A DNA stretch of 64,000 bases from Eucalyptus grandis (Eukaryota; Streptophyta; Magnoliopsida; Myrtales; Myrtaceae). The stretch is taken from NCBI RefSeq assembly GCF_016545825.1, contig NC_052614.1, forward strand, positions 32,327,669-32,391,668, written 5' to 3'. The translations under genes were made by a program, and so were the position numbers. Positions 1 to 10,689 of this stretch are shown one piece after another. How positions within the stretch are numbered: the first letter of the stretch is position 1; every line of letters begins with the position of its first letter. The notes beneath the pieces are model-generated. The model did no database searches. It was not told the DNA's origin and worked only from the letters and a program-made list of their open reading frames with translations.

Positions 1-517
1 TCTGTACCTTCAGTCTGTGCATTTCAGTTTTGAAATAACTCCATTCAATTGGTAGTTTGCTCAACACAAGATCGACAAAAAGATTATCGGATATATTAGA
101 ATTATCATCTTTCAGCTTGTTCCTCATGTTCTTAAATTCAACTAACTGAGAGGTGATGCTTGAATTCATAGTGAATTTAAAGTCAAAAAATTTATCCGCT
201 ATGAGAGTTTTAGAGAGCCCCTCTTGTTTTTGGAACTGAGCATTCAAGTGATCCCATATCTCTTTCGCCATCTTATACTCACTATAGGTCATAGCTAGAT
301 TAGGATTTAGAGAGTTCAATAAGTAATCTCTACAAAAATCCTCATCTGTGTTCCATTGATATTCATCCACTTCAGTGGTAGATGCAAAATCACTTAATAC
401 AGTATAGAATATGTCACGTTCTTTCATGCCAAATTGAACATGTAATTTCCAGCCATGAAATTCAGTAATATCAAATGATTGCAACTTTATAATATCATAG
501 GAACTACATTTTGCCAT
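1..517 (-). CDS. Copia-type retrotransposon gag, N-terminal part, cut by window edge
   Basis: An open frame starts at an ATG (complement of 515-517) and runs 172 codons without a stop to base 1, so it continues outside the window. The protein starts MAKCSSYDIIKLQSF and has the usual copia gag (UBN2/Retrotran_gag_2) pattern: a WKLHVQFGMKE segment near residue 25, a tryptophan-bearing AKEIWDHLNAQFQ near residue 90, and LVLSKLPIEWSYFKTEM near the end. In this family gag packages element RNA into virus-like particles. The zinc knuckle and pol would lie beyond the left edge. The absence of stops suggests a fairly young copy. The matching leader and LTR candidate lie to its right, as expected for a minus-strand element. 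Confidence 0.85.
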   Translation of the reverse strand, partial: MAKCSSYDIIKLQSFDITEFHGWKLHVQFGMKERDIFYTVLSDFASTTEVDEYQWNTDEDFCRDYLLNSLNPNLAMTYSEYKMAKEIWDHLNAQFQKQEGLSKTLIADKFFDFKFTMNSSITSQLVEFKNMRNKLKDDNSNISDNLFVDLVLSKLPIEWSYFKTEMHRLKVQ

Positions 518-981
518 TTTAATCAGAGAAAAGTGTTAGAAAGAGTGCACCTTGGAGTCCTCGGAGCCACAAAGTCGAATAACTCCCCTAACCTTTGATC
601 AAATCGCTCTGTAGAGATGGAATTTGCCAAAACAAACCCCAAAAACAGATCTGGAGCACCCAAAAACCTTAAGATGGACTGCCATTGTCGTCGAAACTCA
701 CTAGAAATTTCCACCGCTGAAATTTGCTGGAAATTTCGTCGCTGAAATTTGCTGGAAATTTCGTCACTGAAATTCGCTAGAAATTCATATGGAAATTTCC
801 GGGTGCCGTAACTTCTCCATCCGACCTCCGATTGACACGAGTGACCACTCAAAATGTTCGTATCGACAAGTAGAACAAAGCCCAAGTGGTTTCACCCTCT
901 AAAATTGGCTATAATTTTTGGGTTTTTGAATCAAAGATTTCGGTCACCCAAATCTTCAAACTCAGATCCCAGCCAATACCA
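518..981 (-). repeat. Leader of the copia element with a 25-bp tandem repeat
   Basis: This untranslated stretch lies between the gag start and the LTR candidate. Positions 705-730, 731-755 and 756-780 are three imperfect copies of a 25-26 bp unit, each with the core aaatttc followed by gctgaaattygctgg. The short open frames here are low-quality readings of the repeat. A primer-binding-like TGGTATTGGCTGGG (complement of about 968-981) resembles but does not match the usual copia site. Confidence 0.5.
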
Positions 982-1316
982 CCGTCGAAATCGAAAGTAA
1001 ATTACACCCGTGAGTTCATCTTGACAAAATCTTCAAGAAGACACCTTACTCGCTCAAATCCAACACATGAACATAATACTTCAAGATTGTTAGAGGTTAT
1101 GGGTTTGAGAGAGAATAAGCGGTTGCTTGAAGTATTACATCAAGAGACGTCAAGTTTGGAACACTCAACAGTGTTACATCCACCGTAGAGAAATCATAGA
1201 GTTTTTATATGCAAGTTATTGGGCTCCGGCCTATATGGACCCAATAACCATGCTTTCACCTATTGGACTTGTATGTGGACATATTATTTTGGACTATATT
1301 AATAACATATCCAACA
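982..1316 (-). mobile_element. Probable 5' LTR of the copia element
   Basis: Read on the minus strand the segment begins TGTTGGATATG at 1316, the usual TG start of a copia LTR. It has a TATA-like TATAAAAAC at 1201-1209 (complement) and ends near the primer-binding-like sequence at about 968-981. The partner LTR would be off the left edge, so the inner end is uncertain and no target duplication can be tested. Confidence 0.4.
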
Positions 1317-2353
1317 CCTTCAAAGCAGGGGCTTCATTCACAGCATCTCCAGTCACACCTTGTAAGCGCTTCTTTCCTGCAGCTCCTTATGGTAGGATTT
1401 TACAATTCCATAAGGTGATCCAAGATAGTTGCAGGTGTTGATTGATCTGAGTAACTTTTCAATTGTGTGTCTGGTTGCGTTCTTTCTCAACATGCTCACA
1501 ACTCTGCCACATGAAGAGGATGATTAGAACAGTAAATTGTGTGGAATACGATGGTCAGTCAAGGAATTCTTGCCTCAAAGGAAATGTATGCTGAGGATGT
1601 CTTCTCAATAGGATGTTCCATCTGCACAGTGATTTTATTTTTAGCTCACACATCAACCACCTCCAAATATGGTTCTTCATTGATAATTTTATTTTTGGCC
1701 TTTGGTCTATGTCTGGTTGATCAAGAGGACCAAAGTATTAGTAAGTATAACAAGAGATAATGATTTGCTAACCAATGTAACAAATCTACCTTGCGTAGCA
1801 TGAAATTGCCATGCTTGAATAATCATGACAAAAAAGAACATGACTGTCTGAAACAGATGAAATTGAATCAGTATTCTTCTACTGGTCCAATTTGACACAG
1901 AGAAACACCACTAAGAAATTAAAAGTTGCCTGGGAATAATCTTTCAATATCCTTTCTCAAACAAGTGTGGCAGAGAATTTTAAGTCCGCTGGAAGTACAA
2001 AGACAAGCTGAAGAATGGGATCAAGAGTTCTCATGAGCCCTGCAGATGACGAAAGGGAAAAGCTTGAAAGTTGTTCAGTTGCAACTTGGGCGGAATGCTA
2101 CAATATACATTATCTGAAAGGAAGGGAATAAGGCGATACATGAGCAAGATAACCCCAAAAAGAATAGGGTTGCTGCTGCTGAAATTATCAATAAAAACCA
2201 TGTTTCGGTCATTAATTCTGAAGGAAGCAGTTCCTGATGAGGTTAAAAGCATCTATGTTCTTGCTCGACCAAGACTGCTTTGAAGCCATGATTGAGGAGT
2301 GGTGTGCTTGATAGTGAGTGAGTTACTGGTTTTTACTTGTATGATTGTTTCTA
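1317..2353. other. Intergenic stretch, nothing recognised
   Basis: Only short open frames of about 60-75 codons are present, on both strands, and none resembles a family I know. No repeat or RNA gene was seen. Confidence 0.5.
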
Positions 2354-2838
2354 GGGTCAATACCATGAAACACTTCAAATTGGCACATCGTGACAAATTT
2401 ACCCAAAACTAATTTGTTAACTGCAAAAAAATCCAAAATCGATACAAATGTGACAAATTTATCAAAAACTAATTTTTTTGATTACCAAAAATCCAAAACT
2501 GATACATTTGTGGCACATTTACCCTTTATTAATTTTTGTTAAATTAGATTAATATCACGAAAAATCAAAAACCACCACACCTATAACAAATGGAGGGTAA
2601 AATCCTAAACCGGTATACTCGTTAACTATCACATATCATTCAACTCAATTTAACGTGTCATCCAACAAAATTTAATGTATCATTCAAATCAGCAATTTGA
2701 TGGTGAAATTTAACGGAAACTAATGTAGAGTAAATTTATCGCATGTGTATTAATTTAGAGTTTTTTGTGCTAAAAAAATTAGTTTTGAGTAAATTTGATA
2801 CAAATGTACCAGTTTGAGATTTTTCATGGTTTTAATCC
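2354..2838. mobile_element. MITE-like element, copy 1
   Basis: AT-rich, non-coding, about 485 bp, with ends that are imperfect inverted repeats. The left end begins GGGTCAATACCATGAAA and the complement of the right end begins GGATTAAAACCATGAAA. Inside, a motif of the type 'fully spaced acaaat-gtgacaaattta' recurs in both orientations. Related elements lie at 14501-14855 and 50933-51293, with a short partial one near 15765-15900. Flanking bases cta/tta could be a 3-bp target duplication, but this is weak. Confidence 0.6.
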
Positions 2839-3049
2839 TTATTTCTATTCTAGTGTTTATTGTGATAAGGGTTAAGCTTAAGGAGAGGTGTCCAAGACCT
2901 CTTTTTTAATTCATATTTAATAGGTGGATTGTGCATGGGTTCGTCAAAATTTATGTTTTGTGAAGCCCAACTAGATATGGATTTTAATTAGTCTCGACTA
3001 AACTCGCGCAACTCACCAAACAATGCCTCCTCTTGTTTGGGCTGGCTGA

Positions 3050-4480
3050 TGCTGTTTGGGCTGTTGCGGGGCCGAGCTTACAAATTTACTCGCATCTTAC
3101 ACATTTCGGACAACAGCACCCATGCCCATCTCATGGTCGGTCTCGCAGAATGTGCAACAAGATATATCAAACTCTTCCAAGAATCCAATCTCTCAAGTCC
3201 TAATTTCAACTAGATTTGAGCAAATTTCGGCAATTAACAGCTCCAAAGATTAAATCTGAAAGATCTAGCCTCTCGATGGACTTGCATCCAGCGATATTCC
3301 CCTTTTCCGCACATGCCCCTACCTATTATGGCCATGAATTCTAGCTAGATTTTGCAATTTGTAGCACTCTTCATACACGTGGATAATGGTTTTAGGCCTT
3401 TCAACGGCGATGCTCTGAGAGACATTGAACTCTTCTAATTTCGACTAGATAATGACAACCTGCAGCATCCAACAGCTTCATATGATTACCGCGGTTTCCA
3501 ATTTCAACGAGTTGATCACCAAATAGCTTCAAGCCAGTAGATTGTAGAAAGCCCAAGCCTTCAGGGGACTTGCGCCGAGAGAAATCCAATAACTCCAACG
3601 TAAAAGCCCTTGAATATTTTACAGGCTTTCACATTCTCGAACCATCACTGGCTTGAGACATTTTGATTGAGAAAGGTTCATCCTTTCAAGGGACTTGCAC
3701 AAAGAGATACCCAACACTTCGGAGAAGTCCGGTTCATTAAGGCATTGAATTTCCGGTAAATTTCACATTCTTTAGCATTCTATGAAAGATTCAGCCTAAT
3801 AATAGAATTGCACGAAGAGATATCCAACACTTTTGACCACTTCAATCTAACAATTGCTAGAATTTCAACCAGGTTTTGGCAATTTGCAATGGCCAATCTC
3901 CTTATACCGCCTCCAAGAACTCGTACTTATTATGACCTCGAAATCCAACAAAATTTGCACAAGAGCATGCCTTCAATAGCTTCAAACAATCTAATTGTGA
4001 AAGGTCCAGCCCTTTAATCGACAAATCTAACATTTCCAAGACCCCAATATGGTCTTGGATTTCAGCTAGATTTTCACAAGAAGAAGCCTTCAACTGCTTT
4101 AGTAATAGGTCTAGCCTCTTAATAGATTTGCACTAGAAGATGTCTATCTCTTTCAAGAACTCTGACCTATGAAGGCCTTGAATTCCAATTAGATTTTCGT
4201 GACAATTCAATTGAGAGAGATCCAGCATTTCAAAAGAATTGCATGAGTTGATGATCAACTTATCCAAGGACATGGATCTATGAAGACCTTAACGTCAACA
4301 AGAACATTGTTTCTTTTTTTTTTAGTCTCAGTGAAGCTTTCATTCTATCAAAATATACAAAGGTTATCAAGACCTGATGAATTTGTACCCCATGCTTTAT
4401 CCAATGTTGTCGTTTCATATTTTTCGTATGTTCATATGGAAAATCTAGAGATGCCTTCAGACTTTTACTACAAAATTCAT
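3050..4480 (-). pseudogene. Antisense relic of a TNL leucine-rich repeat region (block A)
   Basis: Translated from the minus strand, several short frames give degenerate plant TNL LRR units. The clearest (3902-4093) contains SSCENLAEIQDH, LEMLDLSIKGLDLSQLD and LLKACSCANFVGF. Another (3401-3598) has LVEIGNRGNHMKLLDAAGCH. Stops and frame changes break it throughout and no NB-ARC or TIR part is left. A paralogous relic at 11460-12118 shares the order and flanks. The parent gene ran right to left, opposite to the two TNL genes at 35-48 kb. Confidence 0.75.
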
Positions 4481-4504
4481 TGTTAATTGACTGAAAACAA
4501 ATCT

Positions 4505-4790
4505 TTAGTCGTTGCCTTCTTTTGGTCCTTGATGTACGCTCCCTAGTGGCCTTAACAACTAACTCACTGTCACTTCTCTATTGAAAAGTAATTACAGTGA
4601 ACTCATATAATTGATGTAATAAAATAGACTAATTAATTGACCATGACTTAGGAAAGATGTATGCTACCTAGGCCTTAGCCACTAACCCACTATCCATTCT
4701 TTATTGAAAGGTAAGTACAGTGAACTCATATAATTGATGTAATAAAATAGACTGGTTAATTGACCTTGACTTAGAACAGTGATGAGCCGT
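4505..4790. repeat. 123-bp direct repeat, two copies (block A)
   Basis: Two diverged copies of a 123-bp unit with the shared core 'cagtgaactcatataattg' and 'gtaataaaatagact' begin near 4556 and 4679. Block B has the matching pair with a 125-bp period at about 12177-12430, so the duplication predates the A/B split. Confidence 0.7.
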
Positions 4791-5337
4791 TCCCTTCTAG
4801 CTCTAGCCATTATCCGGTTCTTCCATTCACAGCTCCAAGAGGGCCTTTCCTTTTCACCTTTAGGAGTCTTCCTATACGCGTTCTTAGTCGTTGCCTTTTA
4901 GGCATTATCCGGTGTTGACGCCTCAATTTTAATTAGATTTATTTTATTAATTAAGTTTTTATTTATTTTGTCTTTTCGGAATAATAAAAAAAATAATAAC
5001 AAAAAAAAAAAACAGAAAAAACAGAAAAAAAAACACAAAAAGAAAAAAAGAAGCAGAAGCAGCCCTCACATGGGCCCGTGAGGCCCATTTTTGCCTCAGC
5101 CCGGCCCAGCCGGGTCTTCTTCTTCCTCGCGCAGTTGCAGCGCACACGCCGGAGGAGCGACGCCGGAGCATAAAGGAGGAACAGTAGCGCACGTGGAGCA
5201 GGGGGGCGACTGGCGTCGGATAAGGATGTGCGGGGAGCAGCTGGCGTCGGATGGGACACCGGTTTGGCCGTCGAGGGCCGCTCAGTGCGTGAAGGGGACC
5301 GGCAGTCGAAGTTCCATCGACCGGCCACCCCCTCGCC

Positions 5338-5346
5338 TATAAATAG
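5338..5346 (+). promoter_or_regulatory. TATA box inside the solo LTR
   Basis: TATAAATAG lies in a GC-rich setting about 425 bp from the LTR start, where U3 would end. It is followed by a GC-rich transcribed-leader-like stretch with two copies of 'agagacttcgggggagg' near 5401 and 5474. Confidence 0.6.
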
Positions 5347-6289
5347 CCCCCGATGTCGACGATGAAGAACACACAGCGAGCTCCGAGATCTTCCCACTAA
5401 GAGACTTCGGGGGAGGAATCGAAGAGTAAGCGAGAGAGGAATCGGGTCGCGAGCTCAGCCGACCTCCCATTGAGAGACTTCGGGGGAGGCCGGCGGCGAG
5501 CGAGTCCGAGGAGGTCAGATCCGGCCGGTGGAGGCTCGGATCTGGCCTGAGTGAGAGAGAACTTAGGCTGAGGAAGGTTCGGCTAAGAGCCGCGTCGCAG
5601 ATCTGGGGCGACCGAGCCCCTCTGCGGCGCTGACACCACCCCGAGCCGCCGCTTCTCGTGCCGAATCCCGCTGTGCCGTCTCGTTGTCACCGTAGCTGAG
5701 CCCCGGGCCGCCGTCTCGAGCCCTGCCGTCGTTGTTCGCCGTGGTCGTCACCAGTCTGTCCTCACCTCGTTGCCGTCGAACGCCTCCGCCGCTGCTGCCT
5801 TTGATCTGGCACGTTGCCGCGCCGTCGCCGTCCCCGAGAAGGTAAAAAAGCCCGTCACCGCGCCCTCGCTGTTCATCGCAACCCCATTCCGTCGTCGTCA
5901 CCATCATCGTAGTCGCCATCGCCGTTCTTTGCCGCGCCGTAGCCGCGTCACCGCCGTAACGCCTTAGATTCGGTCGCCGTCACCGTTGTCGTAGTCGCCA
6001 TCGTCGTTGCTGTCGCCGCCGTAAAGCCTTAGATTCTGTCCCCGACACAGCGGATTTGCAAACCCTAGGTTTGCGATTTTCCGGGTCGCGAAGCGAATCC
6101 GAACCCGGAAAATCGGGTAGGGTTCGCGATCCTGGGGCGGCGGAAGGCCGAGTTGCGATTCGGGTCGATCCGGGTAGGGTTTTCGGCGGGAGCGGGGTCG
6201 CGAGGTTGGGTCGGATCAGGTAGGGTTCCCTAGGAACCCGGTCGTCGAGGCCGGGCCAAGCGTCCCTAAACGCCCGACCACGGCATCGT

Positions 6290-6800
6290 TAAAAAAAAAA
6301 AAAAAAAAAATCGGGCTCGCTACACGGGCCCGTCTCGCATTTTGGGCTGACCCGGGTGGGACCCGGCCAGCGGATCCGACTCGGGTCGGCTTTTTATATT
6401 ATTTTTAATAATATTTTAATAAAAAAATCAAAAATAAATTATTTTCGAAAAAATATTAAAAAGTATTCTAATTTCCATAAAACCGAAAAATATTTAAAAA
6501 ATGTTTTATTTTCCAAAAATCAAGAAAAAAAAAAAAATAATTTATTTTCCAAAAATATTAAAAAATATTTTATTTTCCGAAAAATAAAAAATAAAAAATA
6601 TTCCATATTTTCCAAAAATGCCAAAAATCCGAAAAGGCCAAAAATTCATGAAAAAGCCAAAAAAATCAGAAAAAGCCAAAAAGACTTGTATTTTCCCCAA
6701 AAATACCAAAAAATCAAAAAAGATCCCTTTTATGTCCAAAAAAATTAGAAAAAGATCCAAAAATGTTTTTCCTCCCAAAAATGCATGGAAAATCCTTCGA
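6290..6800 (+). repeat. A-rich low-complexity tract in the solo LTR
   Basis: It starts with a poly-A run at about 6291-6310. It continues with near-periodic 'ccaaaaat' and 'gaaaaa' units to about 6790. The 130-codon lysine- and asparagine-rich frame across it is a by-product of composition. Confidence 0.7.
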
Positions 6801-7127
6801 ACATCAAAAGCCTTAGGGTTTAAACAAGATTAGGTACCGAAAGGGCATTAGTGATTAACTAGTGTAATCAAGTCCCCGATCCTAATTTTCTCGGTTGCGC
6901 AGAGCAAGTATTTCTCCCGATACTTCGCTTGGGTTTCTAATCGACCCACCCCAAACCGATTAGTGACGACTCCGTTTAAAAATTAATTTACAAGTTAAAA
7001 ATTTAGACTATTAAAGTCGTGAATTGGTGGACTTGGGAGAGTCCGAGCATAATTAATTTCAGCCGAGCCATTAGCCTTCTTAGACGCTCGTACCCGATTG
7101 CGGGCGCCGAAAAAAGAGGTCCCGACA

Positions 7128-8622
7128 TCCAAGTGGCGGTTCTATCTTGGTGCTGAATGGAGTCGACCAACATGAGCTAATTTTATTATCATTTGTGCAC
7201 CAACATTTTGATTAGCCCGTTCTACGCATGGGAGGATCGTTTAACGTTTACATTGCTGTCCTCTTTGGCGGTGACATTGATAATGTATCTAAAAGCAAGG
7301 AGAAAAGAAAGAAAAGGACGTAATAGCTATGGTTCCACTATAATTATGTTACTATTATACTAGTCTCTTGCTATGCACGCGAAAAAGACTTATGAAATAG
7401 ATTACAAGAAATAACAATTCTAGAAATATACTTGATCAGTATGAGGATAAGAGATTTTTGTAATATCGAAAAAAGAATTATGTCTGTTGAACTAAATGGG
7501 AAAAAAATTATTTTCTTTAAAATGGAAAAACAAAAGAATTTTCTTTTTTTCGAAAGAAAGTGAAAATAAATGTCACTCATGAAAAGTATCACATGCCAGT
7601 CTTATTTAGATCGATAACGAGACAAATTTGGTTTTATAAGCCTAGCGCTAAGCTCTAAGAAATTATGCTTTCTTTGTTTTTTTTTTTTTATCAAGCACAT
7701 AAATTTTTTTCTTTTTATTAACTTATGAACTTTAATAAAGAAAAAAACTCAATTTAATTATGGGACGTTCATGTTCTTATTTATTTTCTTTAACTTTTGG
7801 TCTTACTATTTGTTAAAAATTAGGCAACTTACTACTTTTGATGTATCTAACGACAGGTCTAGCGGTGGCCAGTGTTGTCTTCTGGGTGAAAATTTGGACT
7901 TTTTTACGAGACATTTGTCTCACGAATGAAAGCTCCAGGCTTTTTCCTTTTTTTTTTTTTTTTTTTTCGGCGGGGCCGGGGGGCGGTAGTGAGGGGAGGC
8001 CTAGGCCAGAAAAATGACCTTTTATTTTTAAGGGAAATGGTATATTCACAATAAAATAAGCAAGTGATCACAATTTTTCAGAATTTATTATTTAATAATA
8101 AATGTCGTTTTGATAGTATTATCTTTACTTTCACTTTATAGTGCATTTCCGATTAATATAAAGAAAAGTACCAAGTGCATTTTGTTCACTTAATCAATGA
8201 GCCATGATGATCAATTGCTAGAGCTGCGAATTTTTCATCCATCGTTTGAAGTATGTGCAAATTTTCCATCCAGTGAACTTTTTTGTGTTGTTGTTTATTT
8301 ATTTATATTTTATTTTTCCAAATCTGCGTTTCAGGAAAAGAAAAAGGAAAGAATTTCTCTTACCATCCAATTAATGAGAATGCATGAAATCATCTTCCCA
8401 GTGAGAATATTCTAAGGGCTGGCGTTGGCTTTTTAATCAGGATATATGCATTTCTATTGATACTAAAATTCTAGTAATCAATTTCAACTATGATGAACAG
8501 AGAAATACAATTACCCATAGCAAAAATTATACTTTATTCTGCGCGTGTTGTGCAGGGTGATGGACTTTTTGGCCATTGACCCACTGTCAAGACAAATAAT
8601 TTTGTGAAAAATCCAGATAAGC
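7128..8622. repeat. Block A: non-coding part shared with blocks B and C
   Basis: This AT-rich stretch aligns by eye with about 12555-14070 (block B), and its right part with about 49900-50500 (block C). Shared landmarks include 'ggtgctgaatgg', 'tagagctgcaaat', 'tttcaggaaaagaaa' and 'atggactttttggcca'. No coding frame is conserved among the copies. It is repeat DNA of unknown origin around the TNL cluster. Confidence 0.65.
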
Positions 8623-9067
8623 GTAGTGTCTATCGACTAGGGGTACCAAGCTGAGAAGTCCGTTGATAGATATTGTGCGAAGTATAAGTGGACTTGGTAG
8701 GAAGGTAAATCTTCCAATAGGGACCTCTAGCGGTAGTCCAGTAACTTGACTTACAGCCTGGATGCGTTCTTTATTTTAACATGTTGGTACCCTCACCCTT
8801 ACCCCTTAAATCCCAACTAGTTTTTTCTTCTCAATTGAGTAGGAATACAGAGAGGTGACATTGGAGTCCCACTCCTCGGGGGTTCTTCCCTCTATCTTTT
8901 TCTCTCTTGAGCCTTTTAAGGGCTTACTTAGATTCAAAAGAAATACAACTATCTGTAGCAAAATTTTAGTTTATTCCGTGTGTGTTGTAAGGAGTGATGG
9001 ACTTTTTGGCCACTGACCCGCTTTCTACTGTCTAGACAAATAATTTAGTGAAAAATCCAAATAAGCG
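8500..9067 (+). repeat. Local direct duplication in block A
   Basis: A segment of about 120 bp (8500-8622) returns at about 8938-9067 with the shared core 'gatggactttttggcca' and the end 'aaatccaratAagcg'. The 315 bp between the copies are absent from blocks B and C. This is either a tandem duplication or an insertion with a long flank duplication. The middle part shows no recognisable gene. Confidence 0.6.
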
Positions 9068-9089
9068 TTTTCCAAATTCATATTGCATT

Positions 9090-9293
9090 AACCACTGGGA
9101 TTCGCCCCAGTGGCCACTCTTCCAACATGGAAGGGGGGGTGAGGGGTTCAAATCCCTACCTTCTCAAGGGGGATGGGATGGGGACGCGTAAGTTTCAAGA
9201 GTGGGTTTCGACTCCCACGCCCTGCAAGAGGCAGGGCAAAAGTCTAAGAGTGAGTGTAGTGTAAAAATAGAGTAGAACTAACAAAAAAAAAAT
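9090..9293 (+). mobile_element. tRNA-derived SINE with perfect target duplication
   Basis: A 204-bp insert is flanked by identical 13-bp direct repeats ttcatattgcatt (9077-9089 and 9294-9306). The head has a pol III box-A-like stretch (tgggattcgccccagtgg, about 9095-9112) and a box B, ggttcaaatccct, at 9145-9157. The tail is a short poly-A run (9283-9292). Blocks B and C lack it at the same place. The head resembles the widespread plant Au-type SINEs, a family call made from memory. SINEs are moved by LINE machinery in trans. Confidence 0.85.
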
Positions 9294-9529
9294 TTCATAT
9301 TGCATTTAGCCACAGTAGCTTTTGGATGCTCATACAACTACAGATTTTCTATGTCTCCCATTTGCCTTAAGCTCATTCACTTGTACGTTTATTTCAGCGT
9401 AGAAAATGAAAGAGCACATCTTTCTGAACCATTAATGAAGATGGAATCTATTAATTAAACCAATCTTCTTGTGCATACTATTGAGTGTTAGATAATCAAC
9501 TTTGTAATTCATTGACTGAGAGCAATAAG

Positions 9530-10343
9530 TGTGACGGCCCGAGCGGCGGTCCTTGGACGTGCGCAAGGAAGGGGTCTCTCTCTTGTCCCACATCGCCTAG
9601 GGAGGGAGTCTTGGGCTAGCTTATAAGGCTTGGGTTCCTCTAACTAAACATACGCGTTTTCTTGGGATAGTATGGGCTGCCCCAAAAGGAACAAAACCGT
9701 GAGGAATTAGTGTCCAAAGCGGACAATATGTGTACAGTGGAGACCCGAGATGTTACAAGTGGTATCAGAGCCGACTCCCGACGACTCCCGACCGTTTGTG
9801 GGGCCACAGCAAGAATGCTGTTCTGACTCCCGACCTCGGTATCAGAGCCGACTCCCGACCGCGTGTGGGGCCACAGCAAGAATGCTGTTCTGACTCCTAA
9901 CCTCGTGTGGGGACTCCTACTGTTCTGACTCCTAACCTCGTGTGGGGCCACAACAAGAATGCTGTTCTGACTCCTAACCTCGTGTGGGGACTCCCGACCT
10001 CGGTATCAAAGCCGACTCCCGACCGCGTGTGGGGCCACAGCAAGAATGCTATTCTGACTCCCGACCTCATGTGTGGCCACAGTGAGGACGCTATTCTGTT
10101 AAGAGGTGGAGAGTGTGACAGCCCAAGCGGCGGTCCTCTGACGTGCGCAAAGAATGGGTCCCTCTCTTGTCCCACAATTCCTAGGGAGGGAGTTTTTGGC
10201 TAGCTTATAAGGCTTGGGTCCCTTTAACCGTACATACGCATTTTTTTTGGGTAGTATAGGTTGCCCCGAGAGGAACAAAACCGTGAAAACTTAGTGTCCA
10301 AAGCGGACAATATGTGTACAAAGTGGAGACCCGAGATGTTACA
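9530..10343 (+). mobile_element. TRIM (terminal-repeat retrotransposon in miniature), complete
   Basis: Two LTRs of about 230 bp (9530-9757 and 10114-10343) both begin TGTGAC and end GATGTTACA. The element is flanked by a perfect 5-bp target duplication, ataag (9525-9529 and 10344-10348). A primer-binding site TGGTATCAGAGCC (9760-9772, initiator-methionine tRNA type) follows the left LTR after two bases. A purine tract, aagaggtggagag, precedes the right LTR. The 356-bp interior has no gag or pol and is mostly tandem repeats. Blocks B, C and D each show the uninterrupted sequence at this place. The element must be moved by proteins from elsewhere. LTR divergence suggests it is not recent. Confidence 0.92.
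9773..10097 (+). repeat. Tandem repeats inside the TRIM
   Basis: Units of about 42 bp built from 'gactcccgacc', 'tgtggggccacag' and 'caagaatgctgttctgact' recur about six times, with some shortened or joined units. Open frames on both strands here (for example 9640-9951 and 9897-10175 on the minus strand) only translate the repeat. Confidence 0.8.
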
Positions 10344-10689
10344 ATAAGCACGTGGTGGTCATTGCCTTCCCTTAGACCTCGACTTCAATCTAATACATCA
10401 TTTGGTCACATCCTCCAACAAGAACCTACCTCTTTCTTCAACAAATATAAACTAAAGGATTGTTTTCAAACGTGCGAAGGAGAGTGGTTAAAGTATGATA
10501 ATTAAGGGACAATCAGACTTGGGTTTTTGGTTTTCAATAATTTCTTTTGGACTGAGATCGCACTTGAATTCACTTACTCACTTTTTGCCATTTCTTCCCT
10601 TTTTAAAACTTTTTTTTCTCAATATATCCCTCAATTTTCTTCTTTTTGCCTTTTTTTTTTCTAATGCATGAATAGATTATTGGAAATTT

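Larger units (their letters stand above)
4913..7127 (+). mobile_element. Solo LTR (2215 bp), probably Ty3/gypsy
   Basis: The ends form a short imperfect inverted repeat: TGTTGACGCCTC at 4913 and GAGGTCCCGACA ending at 7127. The flanks are tccgg (4908-4912) and tccaa (7128-7132), a decayed 5-bp target duplication. The paralogous block B reads straight through at this point (gcattatccggtggcgg near 12543-12560), so this is a clear insertion with an empty-site control. It has a GC-rich promoter-side half with a TATA box at 5338-5346 and an A-rich half. No gag or pol and no second LTR are present, so it is a solo LTR. Many open frames inside it (5.1-6.8 kb) are chance frames. The gypsy assignment rests on length and end style only. 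Confidence 0.8.

Noticed and set aside
4913..6833. Several 60-145 codon frames inside the solo LTR
   Set aside because: They follow GC-rich or A-rich composition; the segment is defined as an LTR by its ends and the empty site.
9090..9160. A tRNA gene
   Set aside because: Box A and box B are present, but no cloverleaf with a paired acceptor stem could be formed; the poly-A tail and target duplication make it a SINE.
9773..10097. A CRISPR-like array
   Set aside because: Repeats are adjacent and variable without unique spacers, inside a plant TRIM.
9640..10203. Frames of about 90-103 codons on both strands
   Set aside because: They translate the tandem repeat of the TRIM interior and its LTR edges.
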